64,000 nt of DNA from Algoriphagus locisalis (GTDB lineage: Bacteria; Bacteroidota; Bacteroidia; Cytophagales; Cyclobacteriaceae). A program made the translations under genes and the position numbers. Below the pieces are notes generated by a model. The model ran no database searches. It saw only the letters and a program-made list of their open reading frames with translations, and was not told the DNA's origin. Positions 46,588-55,508 of this stretch are shown here, piece by piece. Location: the NCBI RefSeq assembly GCF_900116615.1, contig NZ_FPBF01000002.1, positions 248,001 through 312,000 on the forward strand, written 5' to 3'. Positions within the stretch are counted from its first letter, which is position 1. Every line of letters begins with the position of its first letter.

Positions 46588-49037
46588 TATTCTCTAGTGT
46601 AGTTACCGATACGAATCACATCTGCAAATACTCCTGCAGCAGTCACGTCCGCCCCAGCTCCAGGACCTCGGATGATCATTGGTCTGTCGCGGTATCTATC
46701 AGTTGTCAACAAAATCATATTATCAGATCCACCAAGTCCACTGAATGGATGCGCAAGTGGAAGAGAATTCAATCCAACTTTGGCTTTGCCATTCTCCAAA
46801 GTCGCCATAAAGCGAAGTTTTTCTCCTTTTGCTTCAGCTGTTTTTAGCATTTCAGCAAAGTCTTTATCATGTGTTTTCAACACTTCAAAAAACTCAGGAA
46901 CAGTACCTAAATTCTGACAATCCTCAGGCACCATGCTTTGAATCTCGATAGAATCAAACTCCAAATCCTGCTCTGCTTCCCGTCCCAAAATCAGAATCTT
47001 TCTCGCCACATCCATTCCGCTCAAATCATCTCTAGGATCTGGCTCAGTAAAGCCGAGTTCCTTGGCTTTTTTCACCACCTCAGAGAAAGGATCACCTTTT
47101 TCTAATTCGGAGAAAATGTAATTCATCGATCCAGAAAGCACCGCTTCGATACGGATCACCTTATCTCCACTTAGCATCAAATCCTGGAGCGTGTTGATTA
47201 CAGGAAGTCCAGCGGCCACATTCGTTTCATACAGGAATTTAACGCCACGTTTTTTCGCCAATCGCTTAAGTGATCTATATTGCTCCATAGAACCAGAATT
47301 GGCCTTTTTGTTTGGAGTTACGATAGCAACTTTAGCTTCCAAAATCTGAGAATAAAGCTCTGCCACATCCTGACTTGCGGTACAATCCACAAATACAGAA
47401 TTGGAGAAGTTCATCTCTTCCATGGTTCTGATGAATTTGCCTAAGTCGGTTTTATCATCAGAATCACTCAATTCGTAGGGGTTGGAAAGATCAAAACCAT
47501 CTTCGTGAAAAGCCATATATCGGCTATTAGCAAGACCGTGAATCTGAATATCCAATTCATTGTCACCCCGTAGTTTTTGCTGTTGGTTTGCGATCATTTT
47601 GATCAAAGCCTGACCGATCAGACCTGTACCCACCAAGAATACGTGAAGCACTTTGTTTTCTGAAAGGAAAAATGCCTCATGGAGTGCATTCAACGCCTTT
47701 TGCAAATCAGGCTGAGGAATCACAGCTGAAATATTCAACTCTGAACTTCCCTGAGCAATTGCACCTACGTTAATGTTGTTTCTCCCCAAAGCCCGGAACA
47801 TACGTCCCGATGCTCCTGGATTATGCTTCATATTTTCACCAACAACGGCAACAGTAGCCAAATCATGCAGCAGGACAACCTCATCCATTTCTCCGGATTT
47901 GATTTCGTAGAAAAACTCCTTTTCCACCGCTTCTTTTGCTAAATATGATTCTTGGGTTTTGATTGCTAAGCAAATACTGTGTTCTGAAGAAGCTTGTGAG
48001 ATCAGCAAAATATTCACTCTTGCTTCTGCCAAAGCTTTGAATACACGGCTTGTTCCCACCGCAGAATCCAACATTCCAGCGCCCTGCACAGTCACAATAG
48101 ATACATTTGGAATAGAGCTTATCCCTTTGATCAAGGCACCCGGACTTACCTCTCCGTTTATTAGCGTACCTGGATTTTCAGGCTCGAAAGTATTTTTAAT
48201 ATAAATAGGGATGCTATTGCGCATCGCAGGCTGCATAGTCGCTGGGAAAATAACTTTTGCACCAAAATGCGAAAGCTCCATCGCCTCATTATAACTCAGC
48301 TGAGGAATAGTAAATGCAGTATAAACCAACTTAGGATCGGAAGTCAATACTCCTGAAACATCTGTCCAAATTTCAAGACATTCGGCATCCAAAGCTGCTG
48401 CGAAAATAGCCGCAGTATAATCAGACCCAGATCTACCAAGCGTAGTAGTTTCTCCTTTTTCAGTAGATGCGATGAAACCAGTGATTACTTTGATTCCATC
48501 ATGCTTGGAAAAGTAGTTTTTGATGGCAGCATTGGTGATATCAAAGTCAACTTTTGCCTGACCAAATCGATCATTGGTACGGATAACTTCGCGTGCATCA
48601 AGAAACTGAGTTTTCAGCCCATGTCCCTGCATGGACTCTGCAAGGATAAATGCCGCCAATCTCTCTCCAAAACTCGCCACATAATCCAGCGTACGAACAG
48701 AATTTTCCTTGATCAGGTAGATTCCATGAAAGAGATCTTCAAGCTCTTTAAATCGAACTTTAACAAAAGTCATCACTGTAGACTGACTCTGTACAGAGAT
48801 CAGCTGTCGAACAATGGTCAGATGCTTTTCTTCCAAAGCCTGTAAGACTTCACGATATGCCTCATCTCCTTCTCTAGCCAATTGGGCTATCTTCAATAAG
48901 CTTTCCGTTACTCCACCAAAAGCTGAAAAAACGATGGCTGTTTCATGTTCTTTGAGTGTTTCCTTAATGATGGAAAAAACTCGCTGTATATTTTCTGGGT
49001 TCGCTACGGATGAGCCACCGAACTTGATGATTTTCAT
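46587..49037 (-). CDS. thrA: Bifunctional aspartate kinase / homoserine dehydrogenase I
   Basis: An 816-aa fusion: aspartokinase KFGGSSVANPENI (about 3-15), GRSGSDYTAA, ACT pair about 305-460, then homoserine dehydrogenase with VFLVGTGLIGQALI (about 467-480) and PDPRDDLSGMDVARK. Steps 1 and 3 of threonine synthesis. The ACT domains imply feedback by threonine; a leader peptide upstream implies attenuation too. First gene of thrABC. Confidence 0.97.
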   Translation of the reverse strand: MKIIKFGGSSVANPENIQRVFSIIKETLKEHETAIVFSAFGGVTESLLKIAQLAREGDEAYREVLQALEEKHLTIVRQLISVQSQSTVMTFVKVRFKELEDLFHGIYLIKENSVRTLDYVASFGERLAAFILAESMQGHGLKTQFLDAREVIRTNDRFGQAKVDFDITNAAIKNYFSKHDGIKVITGFIASTEKGETTTLGRSGSDYTAAIFAAALDAECLEIWTDVSGVLTSDPKLVYTAFTIPQLSYNEAMELSHFGAKVIFPATMQPAMRNSIPIYIKNTFEPENPGTLINGEVSPGALIKGISSIPNVSIVTVQGAGMLDSAVGTSRVFKALAEARVNILLISQASSEHSICLAIKTQESYLAKEAVEKEFFYEIKSGEMDEVVLLHDLATVAVVGENMKHNPGASGRMFRALGRNNINVGAIAQGSSELNISAVIPQPDLQKALNALHEAFFLSENKVLHVFLVGTGLIGQALIKMIANQQQKLRGDNELDIQIHGLANSRYMAFHEDGFDLSNPYELSDSDDKTDLGKFIRTMEEMNFSNSVFVDCTASQDVAELYSQILEAKVAIVTPNKKANSGSMEQYRSLKRLAKKRGVKFLYETNVAAGLPVINTLQDLMLSGDKVIRIEAVLSGSMNYIFSELEKGDPFSEVVKKAKELGFTEPDPRDDLSGMDVARKILILGREAEQDLEFDSIEIQSMVPEDCQNLGTVPEFFEVLKTHDKDFAEMLKTAEAKGEKLRFMATLENGKAKVGLNSLPLAHPFSGLGGSDNMILLTTDRYRDRPMIIRGPGAGADVTAAGVFADVIRIGNYTRE

Positions 49038-49080
49038 AAATAAATAATACTTCTGGAATTAATTACTGGGAAATTAAAAT

Positions 49081-49110
49081 AGACCTATAAAAGGCCTCGG
49101 GGGCGGGTAC
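49081..49110 (-). promoter_or_regulatory. Predicted thr attenuator region
   Basis: Between leader stop and thrA. On the minus strand AGGCC-7 nt-GGTCT can pair (one G-U), followed by ATTTTAATTT. Just upstream, GTACCCG can pair with CGGGT at the leader end and so compete with the ACGGG/CCCGT hairpin (49124-49138). Stem is short, so the fold is uncertain. Confidence 0.45.
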
Positions 49111-49129
49111 TTTATAAATTGCGACGGGA

Positions 49130-49195
49130 TTAACCCGTAATCGTGGTACCAATCCATGTCGTCATAGAAAAAGTGGTGCAGGCTCTCGTTTCCAT
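49130..49195 (-). CDS. thrL: thr operon leader peptide
   Basis: A 21-codon frame, ATG 49195 to TAA 49130, 92 bp before thrA. Eight of 21 residues are Thr and two Ile, clustered as TT, TT, TT and TITG, with Trp14. That composition in front of thrABC is the classical sign of attenuation: ribosomes stall at Thr/Ile codons when charged tRNA is scarce and let transcription proceed. The stop codon lies inside an ACGGG/CCCGT hairpin. Not detectable by length alone. Confidence 0.75.
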   Translation of the reverse strand: METRACTTFSMTTWIGTTITG

Positions 49196-49459
49196 AGCTG
49201 GAAGTAGATCTAGGTCTGAAGAGATTTTTACTGCAAATACCATAACTGGACAATTGACAGGACAATCTTACTGCCAAAATTTTTATTACCCAAACAATCC
49301 ATTGGAGATTTTCAAAAAAAACTGAAAGTCTATTGGAAATAAAACAAGAATTTCCCCAAAAACTGAAAATCAAATAGAATCATTCACTTTCTTTCAATAT
49401 GACAAAATTGAATTTGGATGCAAATTCATTAAATTGATGGAGTACTAAACCCTGCCTAT
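49196..49459. other. Intergenic region upstream of the thr leader and the META gene
   Basis: No further gene seen. It must carry the divergent promoters of the thr operon and the META-domain gene; neither shows a perfect TAnnTTTG box. Confidence 0.4.
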
Positions 49460-49882
49460 ATGAGAGATCTGAAAAACCTGTCGTCTGGACTAATATTCCT
49501 GATATTTGTAAGCTGTGGTAGCACAAAAGCTATTAACCCTCTCAATCTTTTGACTGGCAATGCCTGGGCACTCTCTTCCCTTAAGGGCCAGGGCCTGGAT
49601 TTAAATCAGTTTAGCGGAGGACTGCCTTCCCTTAATTTTCTTGACGATGGTAATCTTGCTGGGTTTTCGGGATGCAATAATTTCTCTGGAACCTTTATGC
49701 TGGAAGGTAGCGGACTTCTGCTTGATCCTGGAGCGATAACAAAAAAAATGTGCCCTGGAAGAGGGGAAGAAGAATTTATCTCAGCCATGAACCAAGTAAA
49801 AGATCTGAAAATAAGCAAAGACAAACTCACCCTACTCGATGGTACCACCGAGTTGATGAGTTTTGTCCCCAAGAAAGATTAG
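49460..49882 (+). CDS. META domain-containing lipoprotein (HslJ-like)
   Basis: A 140-aa lipoprotein: lipobox FVSC (Cys19), then a META domain with WALSSLKGQGL, FSGCNNFSGTF and MCPG. Related to HslJ and often linked to envelope stress. Single gene, convergent with the Gre-like gene. Confidence 0.9.
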   Translation: MRDLKNLSSGLIFLIFVSCGSTKAINPLNLLTGNAWALSSLKGQGLDLNQFSGGLPSLNFLDDGNLAGFSGCNNFSGTFMLEGSGLLLDPGAITKKMCPGRGEEEFISAMNQVKDLKISKDKLTLLDGTTELMSFVPKKD

Positions 49883-49889
49883 AGATGAT

Positions 49890-50345
49890 CTATAGCAATT
49901 CTGTGATCGTGAGTTTTCTGCCTCTAAATTCTACTTGATCACTTTTCTTCCGTCCTACTAAAATCTCACCCAATGGAGAGCTTTTACTCAGCATGAAGAG
50001 TTTTTGTCCATCGACAGTTACTTGTCCTAGGCTTATTGAAATCAAATATTGGTCAGACCCAACTTGAACTAAACTACCCTCCTGAACTGTAGGTGATGGC
50101 TCTTTGATTGCCCGGAATCTACAAAGTTCATCAAATTCATAGGTTGCTTGCTTAAGCTGATTCTCGACTGTCATCAAGTCTCGAGACATGGTCTCTCTGC
50201 CAGTTTCAAATTTATCCCCGGCACTACTTTTCGTGTCTTCTAAAATCCCTTCATTGATCGCTTTGCGCTCAGTTTTCAAAAGGTTGATTTTCTCCTTCAC
50301 CTGCGAGATCGCAGTCTGGTAAATTTTTTCTTTAAACGTATTCAT
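49890..50345 (-). CDS. GreA/GreB C-terminal-like protein
   Basis: A 151-aa protein: N-terminal helical pair (about 1-75) and C-terminal SLVQVGSDQYLISISLGQV with SPLGEILVGRKKSD, matching the FKBP-like C-terminal domain of Gre factors. May bind RNA polymerase. In databases such Bacteroidota proteins often carry a wrong 3-oxoacyl-ACP synthase label. Confidence 0.8.
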   Translation of the reverse strand: MNTFKEKIYQTAISQVKEKINLLKTERKAINEGILEDTKSSAGDKFETGRETMSRDLMTVENQLKQATYEFDELCRFRAIKEPSPTVQEGSLVQVGSDQYLISISLGQVTVDGQKLFMLSKSSPLGEILVGRKKSDQVEFRGRKLTITELL

Positions 50346-50351
50346 AAAATA

Positions 50352-50804
50352 TCAAGAGCAGCCGTCTTTTCGGCGAGTATCGATGATGTAAACTATTTTC
50401 CAGCCTGAGGCCATTTTTACTAATTGAAAAGAATTCACGCCACAATGGCTGAATTTGTCATTGAAATAAAATTCATAGGGAGTCCATGCTGTTGCCATGG
50501 GTCCATCTATATTAATCTGGTAATCGGTAATCCTTTCATCTAATTTTGCCTCTACGGGCAGATTACCAATCCCCTTCACAAAGTCTGCCACAGACCCAGC
50601 CTTCACTATACCCGTTTCTCCGGTGGTTTCTATGGTCTGCATGATTGCATTTTCGGAAAAAACTGCCCCAATCTGGTCTGCATTTTTCGCACGCATCCCA
50701 TCAAAAAGAGTTTCAATCACAGCTTTCACAGCAGCCTCTTCAGACTGGGAATAAGCTGGACACATAACCATAACTGCGAATAATGTGATTAATAGATATT
50801 TCAT
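50352..50804 (-). CDS. Secreted SnoaL/NTF2-like protein
   Basis: About 150 aa from ATG 50804 (MKYLLITLFAVMVM), which gives a clean signal peptide ending AYSQ; an earlier ATG at 50825 spoils it. The rest is an NTF2-like cone: AVKAVIETLFDGMRAKNADQIGAVF, ENAIMQT and a C-terminal GWKIVYIIDTRR. Substrate unknown. 6 bp upstream of the Gre-like gene. Confidence 0.82.
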   Translation of the reverse strand: MKYLLITLFAVMVMCPAYSQSEEAAVKAVIETLFDGMRAKNADQIGAVFSENAIMQTIETTGETGIVKAGSVADFVKGIGNLPVEAKLDERITDYQINIDGPMATAWTPYEFYFNDKFSHCGVNSFQLVKMASGWKIVYIIDTRRKDGCS

Positions 50805-50841
50805 CTGTTTATAATTTGCTTTCAAAAGGTCAGATAGTCTG

Positions 50842-50860
50842 TCCCGAACTCGTTTCGGGA
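50842..50860. repeat. TCCCGA palindromic repeat, copy 2
   Basis: TCCCGAA-5 nt-TTCGGGA in the gap between two reverse genes. Same family as 9791-9808, 55385-55402 and 55816-55833. Confidence 0.75.
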
Positions 50861-50936
50861 GAATTTAGCATGGTTGATAATCATATCAGGGTGTGAGGTT
50901 TTCCGCAATGCTTGATTTCATTTTTAGAGCGTTAAA

Positions 50937-51614
50937 TTAAACTTCACCATAAAGCTTAAATGTCATATTTCTCAATGAATGTGTATTAACAGCATAATGC
51001 ATTGCCTCAGCGATCTCGTCTGCCCGAACCCATTTGCTAAAATCGGCTTCCGGCATAGATTCTCGATTAGGAGGAGTATCGATAATACTTGGTACAAATA
51101 CATGCGATCTAATCGGCGTGTTTTTGGTTTCTTCTCCAACTATTTCCGCAAGGGTAATCACTAATTTCTTACTCAGAGCATAAGCCAACGCACTGCCTGC
51201 ATCCTCCAACTGAAGTGCTGGTCTTGCTCCTACAAATAGAAAGGTGCCTTTTTCCTGCTTCTTCATATGGGGTAAAAAGCCTTTTACTAAGTGAAAAGCT
51301 GAGAAAAAATTCAGGGTAAACATTTTCTCCAAATCCGACTGACTCGTTTCTGATATGCCTCCCATAGCAAATCCTCCAACCAGGAAAGCCAAAGCATCTA
51401 CGTCTCCGTATTGCAGATAATACTCTTTAACAAATCCTGCAACTGCTTTTTCATCAGTCACATCTACCTCATACGAGTCATCGGCCTCCTCTACCTCATG
51501 GTTTTTTCCAGGTTGTAAAATCGCAATGACATGATATCCTTCACGCTTGAACTTCTCAACAACGGCCGAACCTAAATTTCCTCCTGCGCCTGTGATAATG
51601 ATATTTCTGCTCAT
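50937..51614 (-). CDS. SDR family protein with altered catalytic Ser region
   Basis: About 225 aa from ATG 51614 (MSRNIIITGAGGNLG); the frame is open to 51674 but that would run into the divergent MscS gene. TGAGGNLG at 8-15, FLVGG in place of NNAG, Tyr145 and Lys149 (YALSK). Where SDRs have the catalytic Ser, this one reads VGARPAL, so it may be a weak or atypical enzyme. Confidence 0.85.
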   Translation of the reverse strand: MSRNIIITGAGGNLGSAVVEKFKREGYHVIAILQPGKNHEVEEADDSYEVDVTDEKAVAGFVKEYYLQYGDVDALAFLVGGFAMGGISETSQSDLEKMFTLNFFSAFHLVKGFLPHMKKQEKGTFLFVGARPALQLEDAGSALAYALSKKLVITLAEIVGEETKNTPIRSHVFVPSIIDTPPNRESMPEADFSKWVRADEIAEAMHYAVNTHSLRNMTFKLYGEV

Positions 51615-51672
51615 ACTACTCCAAAATTCTTTCTGATATTTGTTAAAATTAGGCTTAATTTTTCGAAAAGGC

Positions 51673-52566
51673 ATGAATCAACTTAAAAGCATCATTAAGA
51701 ATCAGGAAAACAAACGCAGGAGAAATTTTTTTTTAAAGTTCATTCTGTTGGTGATTTTGATGGTAGGATTTGAATCCAATAGTTGGTTTAGTCCATTTTT
51801 TGAATCCCATATAATCGCTTCAAATCTCATCCGAGCGATTATTTTTCTATTGAGCGGAAACCTAATCATCTCTTTGGCCAGAATTATTACGCTGAGATTT
51901 TACCTACAAAAAACCGAAGAAACTAAAGTACAACCCAACTTTGTGATTGGGATAGATCGTCTTTCCACTTTGCTCAATATCATGATCATTTTGATCACCC
52001 TGATGCTTGCTTTTGGAGTACGTCCACTGGAATTCTTGACTAGTATCACCATCGTCGCAGCAGCCATCGCTTTGCTTACAAAAGATTACATTACAAATAT
52101 TGTCAATGGCCTGATCATGATGTTTTCAGATCAGTTGGAAATCGGTGATAAGATTCTGATTGGGAAAAACGTAGGGTTTATACGAGATATCACGCTGATC
52201 AATATGGTGCTCAAAACAGAGACAGGCGAAATTGTAATTGTTCCAAATACGCTTGCCTTAACTTCTGAAGTGGTAAATTACTCCAAGAATAATGCACATC
52301 AAGTAATATTCGATTCTGAAATCCCTTTCTTCTCTAAGTTACAATTGATTGACCTGGAGCAGCAACTGAGTAAAGCCTTGGGGCCATTTTCAGAGTTGGT
52401 TTTTGTTGAAGGAGCGCAGCTGAATGTGATCGAGAGAAAACCTGAAAGTATGATCATCCGCTACCAATTCCCTATTAAGTCTGGGGAAAAAGCTACTGAA
52501 ATCAGCGTAAGAAAAGCTATCAACCAAGAACTTATCAACTGGTCCGATGAAAACCGAAAAGCCTAA
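51673..52566 (+). CDS. Mechanosensitive ion channel (MscS family)
   Basis: About 297 aa from ATG 51673 (MNQLKSI); an ATG at 51640 would overlap the divergent SDR leader. Three to four N-terminal helices, then the MscS core: pore helix AIALLTKDYITNIVNGL and beta domain IGDKILIGKNVGFIRDITL. Opens under membrane tension. Overlaps the next gene by 20 bp. Confidence 0.9.
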   Translation: MNQLKSIIKNQENKRRRNFFLKFILLVILMVGFESNSWFSPFFESHIIASNLIRAIIFLLSGNLIISLARIITLRFYLQKTEETKVQPNFVIGIDRLSTLLNIMIILITLMLAFGVRPLEFLTSITIVAAAIALLTKDYITNIVNGLIMMFSDQLEIGDKILIGKNVGFIRDITLINMVLKTETGEIVIVPNTLALTSEVVNYSKNNAHQVIFDSEIPFFSKLQLIDLEQQLSKALGPFSELVFVEGAQLNVIERKPESMIIRYQFPIKSGEKATEISVRKAINQELINWSDENRKA

Positions 52567-52885
52567 TTATTTCGATTTGGTGTATCAAGTCGTTCGTTTA
52601 ATTCCAAGTGGTAGAGTGACCAATTATGGTGCGATTGCGCATTATTTGGGCATAAAAAGCGGAGCAAGAATGGTCGGATATGCCATGAATGCAGCACATA
52701 CTATGACCGACGTTCCCGCGCACCGCGTAGTAAACAGCCAAGGCCTGTTGACAGGAAAAGGCCATTTCGAAACACCTACCAAAATGCAGGAATTGCTGGA
52801 AATGGAAGGTGTGAAAATAGTGAAAGATAAAGTCCAGAATTTCGACAAGGTGTTCTGGAATCCAGAGGTGGAGTTGGCTTTGTAA
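52547..52885 (+). CDS. Alkyltransferase-like protein (MGMT-related)
   Basis: A 112-aa protein of the MGMT C-terminal fold: VRLIPSGRVTNYGAIA, RMVGYAMNAAH and PAHRVV (57-60) where methyltransferases have PCHR. Ala instead of the acceptor Cys marks an ATL protein, which binds O6-alkylguanine and hands it to nucleotide excision repair. Overlaps the MscS gene by 20 bp; ends at the stop of the symporter gene. Confidence 0.92.
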   Translation: MKTEKPNYFDLVYQVVRLIPSGRVTNYGAIAHYLGIKSGARMVGYAMNAAHTMTDVPAHRVVNSQGLLTGKGHFETPTKMQELLEMEGVKIVKDKVQNFDKVFWNPEVELAL

Positions 52886-54328
52886 TTATTTCCTCCTCAA
52901 CAAATACAAACCAATAAACATAATCAACCCATTCAGAATCAGGGCCTCGAAGCCAAATTTGTAACCCCAGAAAAGTTTTTCAGAATTTGATGCAATGGCA
53001 AATGTGAGTACTGGAGCAAAAACTGCCAGGTAAGGAACGAACTTATCTTTCACTTGCCATTTGGTAAATAATCCAAAAGCATATAGTCCAAGCAAAGGAC
53101 CATAAGTATATCCTGCAATCACAAATACAGAATTGATCACACTTTGATTATTGATCACATGAAAAGCCATAATCACCAAAAACATCACAAATGTGAAGGC
53201 GATGTGGACTTTTTTGCGAACGGACACCCGCTTTTCCGCAGGACATCTTTTTTCTATCTCCAAAAAATCTATACAAAATGAGGTGGTTAGTGCAGTCAGT
53301 GTAGAATCTGCACTGGAGTAGGCCGCTGCTGTAATTCCCAACACAAAGATGATCCCTGCAAATGGCGAAAAGTATTCTGTAGCCAAAAGAGGAAATAACT
53401 CATCTGTTTTCATAGGAATCTGCACTCCCTGAGTTTCGGCATATAAAAACAATAAAACACCTAAGGAAAGAAACAGAAGATTCACAAAAACAAGAATGAT
53501 TGTAAACCAAAACATATTCTTCTGAGCATCGCCGATGTTTTTACACGTCAGATTCTTTTGCATCATATCCTGATCCAAGCCTGTCATCGCGATGGTGATA
53601 AATGCCCCTGAGATGAACTGCTTGAAGAAATTGGTACCAGCTTTCCAATCCCAATTGAAAATCTGCGACCGTGGATCACCGGAAACAGCTTTGAAATAAT
53701 CACTAACTCCATCGAAGTTCAGTTCATTTCCAACCATAATAACACAAACCATCACAGCAGCAAGCATAAAGAATGTCTGCAAAGTATCTGTCCACACCAC
53801 GGTCTTGATACCTCCACGATGGGTATAAAGCCAGATCAACCCAACCGTAATCAATACAGAAACCCAAAATGGAATACCTAAGGAATCAAATAGGATCAAC
53901 TGAAGTACGCTAGCTACCAGAAAGACCCGGATAGAAGAACCTAAAGTTCTCGAAAGAATAAAGAAAAAAGCACCTGTCTTATACGACCAAAAGCCAAACC
54001 GATCATCTAGGTAGGAATAGATCGAGACGAGATTCAAGCGGTAATAGAGCGGCAGCAGAACCTTGGCAATTGTGAAATAACCAAGAGTATATCCCAAAAC
54101 AACTTGGAAGTAAAAGAAGTTAGAATTACCGACTTCCCCAGGGACTGAAATAAATGTAACCCCTGAAAGAGAGGCTCCTATCATCCCAAAAGCAACCAAA
54201 AACCAAGGCGACTGACGGTCACCGGTGAAGAAGGTGTCGGCAGAAACTTTGCGGGAAGTGAACCAAGAAATAAGGAATAACAGTAAAAAATAACAACAGA
54301 TTACCAGGAGGACTAGTTGGGAATTCAT
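52886..54328 (-). CDS. Sodium:solute symporter family protein
   Basis: About 480 aa from ATG 54328 (MNSQLVLLV); the frame is open to 54409 but that overlaps clpS. About 13 helices of the SSS family: SLSGVTFISVPGEVG, FLVASVLQLILFD, GLDQDMMQKNLTCKN and AAYSSADSTLTALTTSF as Na+-site region. Substrate unknown, perhaps sugar or carboxylate. Confidence 0.93.
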   Translation of the reverse strand: MNSQLVLLVICCYFLLLFLISWFTSRKVSADTFFTGDRQSPWFLVAFGMIGASLSGVTFISVPGEVGNSNFFYFQVVLGYTLGYFTIAKVLLPLYYRLNLVSIYSYLDDRFGFWSYKTGAFFFILSRTLGSSIRVFLVASVLQLILFDSLGIPFWVSVLITVGLIWLYTHRGGIKTVVWTDTLQTFFMLAAVMVCVIMVGNELNFDGVSDYFKAVSGDPRSQIFNWDWKAGTNFFKQFISGAFITIAMTGLDQDMMQKNLTCKNIGDAQKNMFWFTIILVFVNLLFLSLGVLLFLYAETQGVQIPMKTDELFPLLATEYFSPFAGIIFVLGITAAAYSSADSTLTALTTSFCIDFLEIEKRCPAEKRVSVRKKVHIAFTFVMFLVIMAFHVINNQSVINSVFVIAGYTYGPLLGLYAFGLFTKWQVKDKFVPYLAVFAPVLTFAIASNSEKLFWGYKFGFEALILNGLIMFIGLYLLRRK

Positions 54329-54381
54329 AAATCGTATTGAAGTGGGTTCGCTAAGTTGTCCAATATTCTTAATTTTGCAAA

Positions 54382-54675
54382 ATGAATCATTCAAACGACC
54401 CACTTCCATACATCGAGGAATCAGAAGTTCTGGTGGAGGATTTGATAGATATTGAATCCAATGACCTGATTGTCTATAATGACGAATTCAATACATTCGA
54501 TCATGTGATCAAGATTTTGATGAAAGTCTGTAAGCACAGCATTGAGCAAGCGGAGCAATGCACGATCACCATCCACTACAGAGGAAAATGTGCGGTAAAA
54601 AAAGGCAGCATTACTGAGCTAAAACCTATGTGTGAAGCTATATTAGATGCCGGAATCCAAGCCGCAATCGTTTAA
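54382..54675 (+). CDS. clpS: ATP-dependent Clp protease adaptor ClpS
   Basis: A 97-aa ClpS: LIVYNDEFNTFDHVI (about 29-43) and HYRGKCAVKKGS, which form the N-degron pocket. Passes proteins with destabilising N-termini to ClpAP. Ends 12 bp before recR. Confidence 0.93.
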   Translation: MNHSNDPLPYIEESEVLVEDLIDIESNDLIVYNDEFNTFDHVIKILMKVCKHSIEQAEQCTITIHYRGKCAVKKGSITELKPMCEAILDAGIQAAIV

Positions 54676-54687
54676 ATCCACCCAGAA

Positions 54688-55308
54688 TTGAATTTTCCTT
54701 CCAAACTGATAGAAGATGCAGTCACCGAGATTTCCCGTCTTCCGGGAATCGGCAAGAAAACTGCCCTTCGACTAGCACTTCATCTTCTCAAGCAACACGA
54801 GGCAAATACTGAAGCCTTGGCGTTGGCCATCACCCGTATGCGTACTGAAATCCAGTATTGCAAAACCTGCCATAATATTTCTGATGCGGAAGAGTGTAGC
54901 ATTTGTATGAGTCATCGTCGTGATGGTTCAGTGATTTGCGTGGTAGAGGATATCCGGGATGTACTGGCAATCGAAAACACCAATCAGTTTCAGGGGAAAT
55001 ATCATGTGCTAGGCGGAGTCATTTCCCCTATCCAAGGCATAGGTCCCGAGGAATTGAAAATAGATTCTTTACTGTCTCGGGTAGAAGAAGCTGCGCAAAG
55101 TGAACCTATCAAAGAGGTGATTTTAGCCTTGAGCGCTACGATGGAAGGCGACACTACATCCTTCTATCTGGCAAAAAAGCTGAAAGAAAAAGGCATTCAA
55201 GTTAGTTCTATTGCACGTGGAATACCTGTGGGCGGAGAATTGGAATTTACTGATGAAGTCACTCTTGGCCGAAGTATCATGACTCGAATTAATTACTCAA
55301 CCGAGTAA
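54688..55308 (+). CDS. recR: Recombination mediator RecR
   Basis: A 206-aa RecR: helix-hairpin-helix LPGIGKKTALRLA (18-30), zinc finger Cys58, Cys61, Cys70, Cys73, Toprim part with VVEDIRD and LSATMEGDTT, and C-terminal GELEFTDEVTLG. TTG start at 54688. Works with RecF/RecO at gaps. Confidence 0.96.
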   Translation: MNFPSKLIEDAVTEISRLPGIGKKTALRLALHLLKQHEANTEALALAITRMRTEIQYCKTCHNISDAEECSICMSHRRDGSVICVVEDIRDVLAIENTNQFQGKYHVLGGVISPIQGIGPEELKIDSLLSRVEEAAQSEPIKEVILALSATMEGDTTSFYLAKKLKEKGIQVSSIARGIPVGGELEFTDEVTLGRSIMTRINYSTE

Positions 55309-55315
55309 TATTTCC

Positions 55316-55346
55316 TTTGCACAGGAAAAACCTAGGTCTATATTTG
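55316..55346 (+). promoter_or_regulatory. Promoter of the tRNA-Ala array
   Basis: TTTG at 55316-55319, 19-bp spacer, TATATTTG at 55339-55346: a perfect consensus match. It starts a transcript that carries the tRNA relic at 55358 and then tRNA-Ala. Confidence 0.85.
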
Positions 55347-55357
55347 CAAACCCAAAA

Positions 55358-55410
55358 GGGGGATTAGCTCAGCTGGCTAGAGCGTCCCGACATTGGTCGG
55401 GAAGGTCATC
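55358..55410 (+). pseudogene. 5' tRNA-Ala relic with palindrome in the anticodon arm
   Basis: GGGGGAT acceptor strand, TA, D arm GCTC/GAGC, then TCCCGA-CATTGG-TCGGGA where the anticodon arm should be, and AGGTCATC; T arm and 3' acceptor are missing. Not a working tRNA. Its 5' acceptor strand pairs perfectly with the 3' strand of the relic at 55789-55863. Confidence 0.8.
55385..55402. repeat. TCCCGA palindromic repeat, copy 3 (in tRNA relic)
   Basis: TCCCGA-6 nt-TCGGGA in the place of the anticodon arm. Confidence 0.75.
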
Positions 55411-55431
55411 TAGGTAAACTTATCATTTAAT

Positions 55432-55505
55432 GGGGAATTAGCTCAGTTGGCTAGAGCACTACACTGGCAGTGTAGGGGTCATCGGTTCGAATCCGTTATT
55501 CTCCA
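55432..55505 (+). tRNA. tRNA-Ala (GGC)
   Basis: Acceptor GGGGAAT/ATTCTCC with the G3-U70 pair that marks tRNA-Ala, D arm GCTC/GAGC, anticodon arm CTACA-CTGGCAG-TGTAG giving anticodon GGC, T arm ATCGG-TTCGAAT-CCGTT (one T-T mismatch), A73. No encoded CCA. Confidence 0.95.
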
Positions 55506-55508
55506 CGA

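Noticed and set aside
49074..49373. 99-codon minus-strand frame upstream of thrA
   Set aside because: Runs through the leader and attenuator in another frame, with no domain or codon pattern; the short Thr-rich frame explains the region better.
55358..55410. Possible functional second tRNA
   Set aside because: No T arm, no 3' acceptor strand and no seven-base anticodon loop.
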